NCBI GenBank assembly: GCA_025201865.1
Contig: MU602688.1
Span: 9,409-73,408, forward strand
DNA from: Ramicandelaber brevisporus
Taxonomy: Eukaryota > Kickxellomycota > Ramicandelaberales > Ramicandelaberaceae
Reading direction: 5' to 3'
DNA length: 64,000 nucleotides
A program made the position numbers and the translations under genes. A model generated the notes under the pieces. That model was given only the letters and a program-made list of their open reading frames with translations, searched no databases and had not been told where the DNA came from. Shown here in pieces: positions 52,210 through 61,195 of the stretch; position 1 is the first letter of the stretch; every line of letters starts with the position of its first letter.

Positions 52210-52461
52210 TCGATTCAAAATGAAACACTACTGTGAGTATTTAAACATTCATAACTAACATGTAAAGTTAGAAAAGGAAAAAAACAGAAGTCGAGTCCTG
52301 GATTAGCTCACTAGGATGCTGCTGACTGTGAAAACAGCGTGAAGCTGCCTCGAGCACCTGCTATCCGATCCCAACTCCATCGCCAACTCCATCGCCAAAG
52401 TATCAGTCTAGTTGAACTAAATATAAATCATTAGTTGATTCGATTAGTGTCTTTCAGCCTT

Positions 52462-52785
52462 TTAGATGCAAAGGAACGAGCCAAGCTTAATAAAGCACTC
52501 TTGCTGCGCCGGGCATGTAGTCTTGTCACCAGTCTTTGCCAACAAGGTATTAAAAGTGTTAGTGCAGTCAACTGCAGATTGTTCGCACGGTCCGCCGCCT
52601 TCTATCTTCGCCAGATCAATCGTGACACCAGATGAGCAGTCCTTCGAGATGCTCTTATAGACCATATTGTAGCAGCTGCCACGGGCGGCTTCACACGCTG
52701 CCTTGATGTCGAAATTGTTCATGCAGAACACTTCGCATGAAGCAATTTGCGCAAATGCAAGCGTAGCAGTAATAAAGAACTTCAT
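52462..52785 (-). CDS. Small secreted 10-Cys protein
   Basis: 107 aa from the ATG at 52785. A signal peptide of 16 residues ('MKFFITATLAFAQIAS') is followed by ten Cys at 17, 21, 31, 38, 50, 67, 74, 91, 97 and 106, an even number suggesting five disulfides. No Pro/Gln tracts. The small size, secretion signal and Cys spacing are those of fungal small secreted cysteine-rich proteins. I could not match the pattern to CFEM or hydrophobin spacing. The role could be surface, defence or interaction related; nothing in the sequence decides. Confidence 0.78.
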   Translation of the reverse strand: MKFFITATLAFAQIASCEVFCMNNFDIKAACEAARGSCYNMVYKSISKDCSSGVTIDLAKIEGGGPCEQSAVDCTNTFNTLLAKTGDKTTCPAQQECFIKLGSFLCI

Positions 52786-53171
52786 GTCGAAAAAGGAAAA
52801 CGAATGGTTACACAAGAGAAGATACTGATTACAGAACAATGGGAGAAACAGGCAGTGCAGAATGCGGAATGCTGGGAAAGGAAAAAGGAAAAAGGAAAAA
52901 GGGAGATCGGTGCTGTGAATGAGATGGAGACCACAATGTTGATGTTGGGCCATGATATTCCCTCCCTCTTTCCTTATGAAGATGACTTTTAGGAGACTGA
53001 ATCTGGGGTGGTCTCGGCAACGCTCACTTAATACATTGTTAAATGAAATGACAATAATAGTAGTAGTAATTGATTGATATTCGCATTGACACATAAAAAG
53101 ATAGGAAAAAAAATAGAAAGGAAAGAAGAAGAGGGTGAATCATGGGGTAGATACAATTTATCATGGTTGAT
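52786..53171. promoter_or_regulatory. Upstream region of 10-Cys gene / 3' flank of the 540-aa gene
   Basis: 386 bp, A-rich on the plus strand with GGAAAAA repeats (52878-52902). No gene is seen. Confidence 0.45.
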
Positions 53172-54794
53172 TTAGCGTGATGATGATGCTGGCGTTGCTC
53201 TTGCAATTGGTTTAACAGCATGTCTTCTGATCCACGCCACTGGCTTCGTCGTCACCAGCTGCTCCACCATGCCTGCAAACACCAGCAGTATAAACTCAAT
53301 CTCAATCGGAGTGGGCATGTGTTTTGTTGGCATAAACTTTACAGTTGCAGTGTACATGTTCTCTGCACTATTACTAGCATTTGAGTTGGCGGATATGTCG
53401 TCAAACCGAACTCGAACCAATGCAATAAATTGGTCGGTGATCTTGTCGCGAGCGTACAGCAGGGCATTGTAGCTTGAGTAGGCTTCGTGGAAGGTGTGCG
53501 ACTGGCCAAACTTGATGCGCGTGGATCGGTCGTACCCTCTGCTGAACATGAGGCTGTGGGACTCAACATCCTCCGGGTTGGTCATGTGCTGGTGGGCGAG
53601 TCTGCCGCGGCGATGCACATCTTGCCAGTCCGACGGCACAGCACCAAGCTGATGCCTGTACAGCGTGCCTGTTTTGAGCGCAGGATGAGTTGCCGACCCA
53701 GCTGCACGCAGAATGATTGATGACCTCGGTCTGTCGCAACAGCAGCTGCTGTGATGAGTGCTGTTGACATAGTGAGTATTGAAAGAATCGACAGAGTGAT
53801 GCGACGGGTTCATGTTGAACGAGTCGTGAAGCGGAGCAATGAGGAAGTCTGGAGCGCTTCCGCCAATGTTGGCCAGAGTACCGTGAAGGAGGGAGTGGAT
53901 GGGCGAGCGCGGCAGCGGTATCATGGCCCAGAGTGGCTCGGCAATATCGTTGTTGGACATTGAGCCTGCGGTGACCAGAATGCGGCTGCCAGCGGTTACA
54001 TCGCCATCGTTACTGACGCTTAATCTGCCGAGACCATGCGAGTGGTGGCTATTGTGAGGCTGGTGCTGGTGCTGATGATCGCCATCATCGGCAGTGTCCT
54101 CGACTGGCCGTTCAATATCGATACTGCTGCTGACCGATGATGACGGCGTGGAGTCAGCTGCCGCGCGATACTGAAACATGAGAATACCGTTGCTGTTAAA
54201 CACATTCAGTGCGTGTGGTTCCATTACATGTGGCAATCCTGGCTGTCGACGAGTCAGCGTTGGCGATGATATCGGTCTGATCTGATAAGTCATGGAGAGT
54301 GGAATTGTGGTTGCGGCTGCGTTCATATCGTCCAGGGCTCCGTCGATATCAAATTCGCCGTTATCAGCATCGTTATCTTCATCCTCATTTGCTGATGCTG
54401 ATGTTTCTGCCCCTGTTGCTCCGACTGTTGCTCCTGCTGCTGCTGCGGCAGAGGCTGCACGAGCCATTGCTGACAAAATCGCACGGAGCCGCTCACGATT
54501 CCGCGAGTTCATTCTGTGTCGCGTCTCGCTCACATAGTAACTAGGCAGGGGCTCTTCAGCCGGTGTTGTACTGCCACCAGTGTTGCTGACAAAACTGTTG
54601 GTGTTTGTGGAAGGCGGTGACACGGAAGGGGAAGAATTATCGGTTTCAGAACCAACACCAACAGCAGAAGTAGCAACACCCAGGCCGAGGATATCCTCGT
54701 TGACAACATCGTAGTACGACGGCAGAGCCGTCCGCGTCAGAGCTACGGCTATCGGAACAGCGAGAGGTATCGGTTCCACTATGGTTGCTGACAT
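53172..54794 (-). CDS. Uncharacterised 540-aa protein, possible Tubby/LURP-like C-terminal fold, two LPSYY motifs
   Basis: ATG at 54794. The N-terminal third holds two 'LPSYY' motifs (near residues 24 and 84), an Ala-rich stretch and an acidic patch. The middle and C-terminus contain ordered strands ('ALNVFNSNGILMFQYRA', 'ALLYARDKITDQFIALVRVRFDD', 'TATVKFMPT') and a closing hydrophobic helix ('IEFILLVFAGMVEQLV'). A strand-rich domain closed by a central hydrophobic helix is the design of Tubby C-terminal/LURP-one/scramblase-like folds. The match is by pattern only and I hold it at low confidence. LPxY motifs are variants of the PPxY type bound by Nedd4/Rsp5 WW domains. Confidence 0.65.
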   Translation of the reverse strand: MSATIVEPIPLAVPIAVALTRTALPSYYDVVNEDILGLGVATSAVGVGSETDNSSPSVSPPSTNTNSFVSNTGGSTTPAEEPLPSYYVSETRHRMNSRNRERLRAILSAMARAASAAAAAGATVGATGAETSASANEDEDNDADNGEFDIDGALDDMNAAATTIPLSMTYQIRPISSPTLTRRQPGLPHVMEPHALNVFNSNGILMFQYRAAADSTPSSSVSSSIDIERPVEDTADDGDHQHQHQPHNSHHSHGLGRLSVSNDGDVTAGSRILVTAGSMSNNDIAEPLWAMIPLPRSPIHSLLHGTLANIGGSAPDFLIAPLHDSFNMNPSHHSVDSFNTHYVNSTHHSSCCCDRPRSSIILRAAGSATHPALKTGTLYRHQLGAVPSDWQDVHRRGRLAHQHMTNPEDVESHSLMFSRGYDRSTRIKFGQSHTFHEAYSSYNALLYARDKITDQFIALVRVRFDDISANSNASNSAENMYTATVKFMPTKHMPTPIEIEFILLVFAGMVEQLVTTKPVAWIRRHAVKPIARATPASSSR

Positions 54795-55656
54795 TTATTA
54801 ATAGAAAAGATAGTGTGTATGGGGGAGGGAGGAGAGGAGGAGAGTGGAAGCAGTTGTTTTCGCAGCGATGGAAAGGAGCGGGGAGAAGAGAATGTGAAAT
54901 GGGGGAGTTGTACTGCGTTGTGTTGTGTTGTGTTGTTGTTTTTTTTGTGTGTCATGCTCTCGCGCTCAATCTACAGCCATCTCTAAGCCACACATATGCA
55001 AATGGCACAGCAGCCAGCTGCAACATTCTCCTTGATTGTTACTGCTATTGGCAATAGCTCACTGACAAACCTCGATATCGGAACTTCATACAGGCCGGGT
55101 CAGAGCGTTGGGTAATCATTGCGCCGGAGCGAATCTATCCAGAGCAGCATTCTCCTTGATTGTTACTGCTATTGGCAATAGCTCACTGACAAACCTCGAT
55201 ATCGGAACTTCATACAGGCCGGGTCAGAGCGTTGGGTAATCATTGCGCCGGAGCGAATCTATCCAGTGCTAGTGTAATCCAGATGATATCGTTTGGGGGA
55301 AAGAGAAGGGGGGATGATGAACAGTCTCGTAACACAGTCCTTGTACAAGCATCCGGACAGTGCGAGGATGCGAGGTGACACATGACATCTTCCCCCTTTT
55401 CCGCAGAACTCGGAAGTATGCCGGAACTTAGCGCGTGTTGGCATTGCATTAGCAGTCAAAGCAGCAGTAAAAAGCAGCGAAGCAGCAAATGAACAAAGAA
55501 GCAATGCGGAAGATGGGTGGGCGACTACGGCAGCGAGATGGCGAAGATCGGGTTTGACAGGACTGCTTTGACTCACGAATACCGGCGTGTTGTTGTGGTA
55601 CACAGCCCAAAATTCCATTTTCTTTGACACCAAACCGGAGAGAAAGACACGCGCTA
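54795..55656. promoter_or_regulatory. Divergent upstream region containing a tandemly duplicated 119-bp module
   Basis: 862 bp between the 540-aa gene and VPS41. The central part is the exact duplication described separately. Each copy contains the inverted repeat CTATTGGCAATAG (a CCAAT box in reverse orientation) and the palindrome CGATATCG. No coding sequence is supported. Confidence 0.6.
55024..55266. repeat. Exact 119-bp tandem direct repeat
   Basis: 55024-55142 and 55148-55266 are identical over 119 bp, separated by 5 bp (period 124). The unit contains a dyad around an ATTGG box and a CGATATCG palindrome. It lies about 390 bp upstream of VPS41 and 230 bp upstream of the divergent gene. 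Confidence 0.96.
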
Positions 55657-58600
55657 ATGTCAGACGAAGGCGACCGCGCGCAAGTAGCAACAGAGGCAGA
55701 AGCCAGCTCCGTCGCGATTACCAACGGGAACGGCGGCAGCAGCGGCGATACTGCTGGCGATACTGCTGGCGATACTGCTGGCGAGGGTCTCGACTTGAGC
55801 GAGACTCACACTATCGACTCTGAGCGTCTTGGTGACGATGAGGAAGAGAACGATGATGGTGACGATGATTACGACGAGGATGACGACGACGACGACAACG
55901 ACGACGATGATGAAGAACCACTGTTGCGGTTCAGACGTATGCCTCTTGGCCAGGCCAACAGCCCGACACAGGCGCTGCTCACCACCGACATGGCCAGCGC
56001 GCTGCTCGCCACAGATCGGTTCCTCGTTCTTGGTACTCATTTTGGCCACGTTCACATTTTGGATCCAGACGGCGGCGGCATTGCAGTTCGCACATTCACC
56101 ACCAAGCAAGCATCGCACGCATCTGCATCCGTAACGTGCATCAGCGTGGACAGCTCGGGCGACTACGTGGCCAGCTCTGGTGACGACGGCCGTGTTATTA
56201 TTCGATCCATGTACAGTGACACGGATGTGCAGTCGTTTGATTTTGGACGACCAGTGAAAGCTGTAGCACTCGATCCAATGTATGCACATAGCGGTGATAA
56301 GAGAAGGCGGTTTGTGTCTGGTGGCACAGCGGGAATGCTGGTGATGACGGAGCGTAAATGGCTCGTTGGCGGCATGCACAGCTACGCACTGAGCAGCGGA
56401 CGAGGCAGTGTGCTGTCGATCGTGTGGAGAGGTGATTACATTGCGTGGTGTGACGATGAAGGTGTCTCGGTTATCAATCTCGCGCTGAAGAAGAAGAGCA
56501 CCGGTGGAACGACAGATGGAACTGTGATTGGAAGTGTGAGACGGCCGCAGAGTGTGGAGTATCCAGAATTGCACAGATGCAGATTGAGATGGGCTTCAGA
56601 TTCTACGCTATTAGTTGGCTGGGGTGACACTGTCAGAATTCTCTCCATTTCATCACAATCGCATAATACAGCCGAGCAGCCAAACAGTCTCGAGCAGCAG
56701 CTTGATATTGGCGGTGTTCAGATTCTGCGCACAATTACTTTGGAGGATGCAGTTATTTGCGGCGTGGCTCTATTTGGCTCATCCATTATGGCGCTCACTT
56801 ACGCCATTGGCGCAGATGATGGCGATGGCGATGCCGTTGATAGCAATGAAGCTGCGGAGAGCTCGGAGACTGCAACTGATACAGTGAACAAACGCAAGCC
56901 AGCACATTTGCCAGAGCTGCGAATCATTGGTCCTGATAATACTGAGCTGGCACGAGATGCACTTGCAGTTCGCGGATTTGAGGTGTATCAGCCCACCGAT
57001 TATCATCTTGAATGCAGCTCATCAACACAGCTGCAAGCACTGGCTCAGTCTTCAAACCAAGCCAACTTTACTGGCACTCCAGTGCTGACTGGGCAAGTTC
57101 ACATGTCGCCATTGTCTGTCGCTGAATCAGCGTCTAATGCACCATCTGTTCTTCTGTCAACTGCTCCAGCTTCTGCTTCAGCTTCTGCTCCAGCAATAGC
57201 CTCGCTTACAGCCAGCCCCGATGCAACTTACTACATTCTGAGTCCGCGAGATGCTGTGCTTGCCAATCGACGTACTGTTGCAGACAGCATTGCATGGCTT
57301 GCAGAGCGCAGTCGGTACGGTGAGATGCTTGAGTTAATCGACACGACGCGCGCATCTGGCCGTGCGGAAGAAATGCTCAGTGACCCCCGAGTTGCCGAGG
57401 CTGGCATGTCGTATGTCGAGCGCCTCATGGATGAGTCTGAGTTTGCAACTGCAGCCACAGTGTGTTCCAAGGTATTCACAACAGATGAGCGCGATGTGCC
57501 GCGATGGGAGTCGGTGGTTTATGCATTTGCACAATGTGGCCAGCTCAAGTTACTCGCGCCAGCTCTGCCGACAGACAGTCACCCACCATTGCCGAGCGCT
57601 GTTTATGAGATGGTGCTGGCTGATTTATTGGACTCCAATGACTTGGCAGAGTTTAAGGAGATGGTGTTCCGCTGGCCTGCCCGATTGTATTCTGCCGCGT
57701 CTGTGATTATGGCAGCTGAGGACAAGCGCTCATCTGTGGTCAAGCAGCTCTCAGCTCTCCAGTCTACAGATATCGACCAGAAGACCTCACTTGAAACAGA
57801 CCTGCGACTGCTGATGGAGGCATTGGCTCGAATCTGCGATGAGAACAATTTGCCTGATCAGGCACTCAGCTACCATCTGCAATTATTCACCCCCGGAATT
57901 ATCGATCGGATCCGCAAAGAAGCCATGTTTGCTGCGCTGTCTGACAAGGTGCTACTCTTGATGCAATATGACGTGCGTGCGTCTGGCTTGCAGATCCCTG
58001 GTCCATCCTCAGCACTCAGTCCGTCACTATCTTCAAGCCCGCAGCCTAATGAGATGTCGCCAGCACCAGCAGCTCAAGTTGACAGCGTAGAATTGCTCAA
58101 CAAGCTGTCTCGTGCACCTGGAGTGCGCTTGCTTGTCGAACACACTGATGCAATCCCAGCCCGTCGCGCAGTCCATCAGCTGCTGCGCCATCCATATCTC
58201 CTCCATGTTTACCTGCATGCACTTTCTCAGCGTGACATCAATCTGGGCAGTGAGTTCCATGACCTTCAGATTGAATTGTACGCAGAGTATAATCCAGAGC
58301 ATTTGACTCGTTTCTTGCGTACCAGTGTATCCTATTCTCTCGAAAAGGCACTTGTGGTGTGCGAGCAGCGTGGAGCTAGTTTGATCAGAGAAACCATTTA
58401 CATTTTGGGACGGATGGGAGATGTTCATGGAGCGTTGAATCTAATTATCCATCAACTGGCAGATGTTGAAATGGCCATTGAGTTTGCAAAGGAACAGAAT
58501 GACGATGATTTATGGAACGATTTGATTAATTACTCTAAGGATAAGCCTGTATTCATTAGAGCTCTATTGGAAATGGGTGGAGTTGGCTGCAATTCTGATC

Positions 58601-59544
58601 ACTATTATCACACTCACACCAATGACAGCCACGTGGGAAGCAGCGATATAACGGGTGGTGCTGGAGGCGGATATAGAGTCAATGGTGGAGATCATGTAGA
58701 TGCATCGCGGCTGATTAAAGCTATTGAGCCGGGCTTGGAGATTCCTGGACTGAGACAGGCACTGATTAAAGTGTTGAAAGATCAGCATGTACAGGTTGAA
58801 TTGAGAAAAGGATGTGATAGGATATTGCAAAATGACACAATTGTGATGGCGTCCAAGTTGCATTCTCAGCAGCGCACTGCACTGTCATTTAACAATAAAA
58901 ACGATATTTGCAGCGAATGTGGTGAATCTCTATTCTCAAATAATTACTCTGTTCCACCTCATACTAATCAACAGCAGACGCAAGCACAATCACAAGCACA
59001 AGCACAATCACAGTCACAGCAATCAAAAACATCAGCTGTCATTGCATTCTTTTGTAACCACGCTGTCCATGCTCGCTGTATACTTAGTCCCGAAGTCATC
59101 TCCCATGCTTTGCTTGCTGATGCTGACGCCGACATTGATGCCGAACTTGAGTATGCAGCGCAGTCTCCGCCATCAATATCTCCTCGCGTTGCACCCGCTT
59201 CTTCCAACTCTATAATCCAAGCCGAGGATGGTCGATTTGGTGCAACTCGGTCATACAGCATGTGGCTGGCAAGTTTGAGTAAGCTGCGGAAGGCGAGAAA
59301 GCGAGAAACCACCCGACAGAAGGCTGATCGTACTGCTCTTATCCAGATGCGCGGTATTCCTAGCTGTCCAACCTGTGCCCGCACCAATTCTCTGAAGATG
59401 CGTCAGTCTCAACTACATCGACAGCGATTCCGGCCTCTGTCATCTTATAACGAGCCTCGAGCTGTTGCACCACAAAAGCCAGCTGAGAAGAGTGGCGTTG
59501 TAGTTCCCGACATTGTTCAACTGCCTTCTAGTTTTAAAGTTTAA
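55657..59544 (+). CDS. VPS41: Vacuolar sorting protein VPS41 (HOPS subunit)
   Basis: 1,295 aa from the ATG at 55657; the longer frame starts at TTG. HOPS tethers endosomes and AP-3 vesicles to the vacuole for SNARE-driven fusion, and Vps41 binds the Rab Ypt7. Order: N-terminal acidic region with GDTA x3 repeat (12-bp units, 55747-55785) and polyAsp; a WD40-like propeller (about 90-450, 'LGTHFGHVHILDPDGG', 'CISVDSSGDYVASSGDDGRV'); a helical region; a clathrin-heavy-chain repeat (about 850-970, 'YAEYNPEHLTRFLRTS', 'YILGRMGDVHGAL'); and a C-terminal RING-like finger from C1085 ('CSECGE') through 'CNHAVHARC' to 'CPTC' near 1237. The RING is interrupted by a Gln/Ser tract and another linker. It is longer than the yeast protein (about 990 aa) because of these tracts. 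Confidence 0.9.
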   Translation: MSDEGDRAQVATEAEASSVAITNGNGGSSGDTAGDTAGDTAGEGLDLSETHTIDSERLGDDEEENDDGDDDYDEDDDDDDNDDDDEEPLLRFRRMPLGQANSPTQALLTTDMASALLATDRFLVLGTHFGHVHILDPDGGGIAVRTFTTKQASHASASVTCISVDSSGDYVASSGDDGRVIIRSMYSDTDVQSFDFGRPVKAVALDPMYAHSGDKRRRFVSGGTAGMLVMTERKWLVGGMHSYALSSGRGSVLSIVWRGDYIAWCDDEGVSVINLALKKKSTGGTTDGTVIGSVRRPQSVEYPELHRCRLRWASDSTLLVGWGDTVRILSISSQSHNTAEQPNSLEQQLDIGGVQILRTITLEDAVICGVALFGSSIMALTYAIGADDGDGDAVDSNEAAESSETATDTVNKRKPAHLPELRIIGPDNTELARDALAVRGFEVYQPTDYHLECSSSTQLQALAQSSNQANFTGTPVLTGQVHMSPLSVAESASNAPSVLLSTAPASASASAPAIASLTASPDATYYILSPRDAVLANRRTVADSIAWLAERSRYGEMLELIDTTRASGRAEEMLSDPRVAEAGMSYVERLMDESEFATAATVCSKVFTTDERDVPRWESVVYAFAQCGQLKLLAPALPTDSHPPLPSAVYEMVLADLLDSNDLAEFKEMVFRWPARLYSAASVIMAAEDKRSSVVKQLSALQSTDIDQKTSLETDLRLLMEALARICDENNLPDQALSYHLQLFTPGIIDRIRKEAMFAALSDKVLLLMQYDVRASGLQIPGPSSALSPSLSSSPQPNEMSPAPAAQVDSVELLNKLSRAPGVRLLVEHTDAIPARRAVHQLLRHPYLLHVYLHALSQRDINLGSEFHDLQIELYAEYNPEHLTRFLRTSVSYSLEKALVVCEQRGASLIRETIYILGRMGDVHGALNLIIHQLADVEMAIEFAKEQNDDDLWNDLINYSKDKPVFIRALLEMGGVGCNSDHYYHTHTNDSHVGSSDITGGAGGGYRVNGGDHVDASRLIKAIEPGLEIPGLRQALIKVLKDQHVQVELRKGCDRILQNDTIVMASKLHSQQRTALSFNNKNDICSECGESLFSNNYSVPPHTNQQQTQAQSQAQAQSQSQQSKTSAVIAFFCNHAVHARCILSPEVISHALLADADADIDAELEYAAQSPPSISPRVAPASSNSIIQAEDGRFGATRSYSMWLASLSKLRKARKRETTRQKADRTALIQMRGIPSCPTCARTNSLKMRQSQLHRQRFRPLSSYNEPRAVAPQKPAEKSGVVVPDIVQLPSSFKV

Positions 59545-59605
59545 TCATTCTATCTTATTCTATCTAACTTCTTTTTAGTCTAGTTACTTTTAATTGTTCT
59601 TACCT

Positions 59606-60964
59606 TTAAAGACCGATGGCGCGTTCAACATCGCTCCAAGTGCTCGCTGCAATTTGTGATGCCGATTCCTCGCCACTTAATAATGCCTTTTCAATATACT
59701 CGGGATCCGCTTCTATTCTTTTCAGCTCCTCACGCAGTGGTCCAATCTTGTCTTCGATAACCTCAGCCAATGTATTCTTAACCTGGCTATGAGACATGTT
59801 GCCTAGTTGGCTAGCAGTTTCCACAAACGACTGATCCATCAGTGCTGCATGGATTCTATACAAATTCAACATTCCATGTCTCTCTCCCTCAGTCATATTC
59901 TGTTCAATCTCATCCAAGTTCCCGCAAATCTGCAGAGGTGGCGGCAATGAGTCCGTCACAGCTTTGCGCAATTTACTATTGATTTCGGTTGCTGAGTCTG
60001 TCAAATAAATCACACCAGCCTGAGATGATGATGATTTGGACATTTTGGAGGTTGGTTCACGCAATGACATGACACGCTTTGTCTCAGTGAAAATTGGTTC
60101 AGGCAGCGGGAACAGCACCTTGCCCTTGTAGCCATAGGAATGAGAAGGCTTGAATTTCGAGGATTTGGAAGCGCGAGTGTTCATGACTTGGGCAATGTCT
60201 CGAGTAAGCTCCAGATGCTGCTTTTGGTCGGCACCAACTGGGATGTGCGTTGCACGATACAACAAAATATCCGCAGCCATTAATACTGGATACGCAAATA
60301 GACCCAGACCAAGTCCACCAAACAGCGAGTCACTGCCTGCGGCAGACGATGAAGAAGCTTGCAGGGATTGGGATAAGGTGGCTTCGAGGTCTTGCTCAGT
60401 TACATTGGAGAGCGATTGTGACTGTGACTGTGATTGTTGCTGCTGCTGTTGTTGCTGGATGAATTTGCTTTTCCATTGAGTCATTCTGCCGAGCCATCCC
60501 ATTGGTGTTGCGCAGTTTAATACCCATGTTAACTGTCCATGCAGAGGAATCTTGGACTGTCTAAAGATTGTGCTCTTGGATGGGTCAATCCCACATGCCA
60601 GCAGTACGGCGGCCATTTGACGCACGTTGCTTCGAAGCACGGCTGGATCGGTGCGGGATGAAGTCGATGTCAATGCATGCAAATCCACAATCATGAACAG
60701 TAGGTTATCACGGGCATTCACTGTGTCAGATGCAGATGCAGATGCAGCTTGCTGTTGTTGCCGGTGCTGCTGGTGCTGGTCCTGAAGACGTCTCCAGTTT
60801 GACAATGCACCAAGATAGTTGCCGAGGTGAGGTGAGCCAGTAGGCTGGATTCCAGAAAGAACACGCGACGATGGACCCGAATGCACCAAGCGCCGTCCGA
60901 TTCTGCCAGCAGTAGCTTTCACCCGCGTTGCTGCTGCTGCTGTTACTGTTGTTGACAATACCAT
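59606..60964 (-). CDS. MSW1: Mitochondrial tryptophanyl-tRNA synthetase
   Basis: 452 aa from the ATG at 60964; a longer frame starts at TTG. It would charge mitochondrial tRNA-Trp. The N-terminus is Arg/Thr/Ala-rich without acids, a transit peptide ('TRVKATAGRIGRRLVHSG'). Class I signatures: 'PHLGNYLG' (HIGH equivalent, residues 45-52) and 'KMSKS' near 305. Trp-specific motifs are 'GIQPTG', 'MIVDLHALT', 'ATPMGWLGRMTQWKSKF', 'YPVLMAADILLY' and 'PVGADQKQHLELTRDIA'. Between 'MTQWKSKF' and 'YPVLMA', normally a short loop, about 58 residues of polyQ, QS repeats and Ser/Ala are inserted. It converges on VPS41 (61 bp between frames) and is divergent from CCT2 (231 bp). Confidence 0.95.
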   Translation of the reverse strand: MVLSTTVTAAAATRVKATAGRIGRRLVHSGPSSRVLSGIQPTGSPHLGNYLGALSNWRRLQDQHQQHRQQQQAASASASDTVNARDNLLFMIVDLHALTSTSSRTDPAVLRSNVRQMAAVLLACGIDPSKSTIFRQSKIPLHGQLTWVLNCATPMGWLGRMTQWKSKFIQQQQQQQQSQSQSQSLSNVTEQDLEATLSQSLQASSSSAAGSDSLFGGLGLGLFAYPVLMAADILLYRATHIPVGADQKQHLELTRDIAQVMNTRASKSSKFKPSHSYGYKGKVLFPLPEPIFTETKRVMSLREPTSKMSKSSSSQAGVIYLTDSATEINSKLRKAVTDSLPPPLQICGNLDEIEQNMTEGERHGMLNLYRIHAALMDQSFVETASQLGNMSHSQVKNTLAEVIEDKIGPLREELKRIEADPEYIEKALLSGEESASQIAASTWSDVERAIGL

Positions 60965-61195
60965 GCTGCTTTTCTTGCTTGCTTTCGTTCTTGCTTGCTT
61001 GCTTTCTTTTTTTGAGTGCGAGATTGGGTAGATCAAACCACCACCACCAAGTGAGTGAGAGTGGGAGTGGGAGAATTGTCAGCTGTAATAACGCGTACCA
61101 ACTCGACTGCAATCCTTTACCAAAAAGTATAATAACCACCACCACCACCACATCAACCTGTTGATCAAGGCGATCGAACGACGAAAGCAGCAGAT
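60965..61195. promoter_or_regulatory. Shared divergent promoter, MSW1 / CCT2
   Basis: 231 bp between start codons, with a CTTG/CTTT pyrimidine-purine run, an ACGCGT hexamer at 61091-61096 and a CCA trinucleotide repeat (about 61136-61151) near CCT2. Short spacing implies overlapping promoters. Confidence 0.6.

Noticed and set aside
52304-52315. TAGCTCACTAGG, a match to a tRNA A-box
   Set aside because: No matching acceptor stem, D-stem or GGTTCGANNCC B-box follows at tRNA spacing; it lies in a 3' flank.
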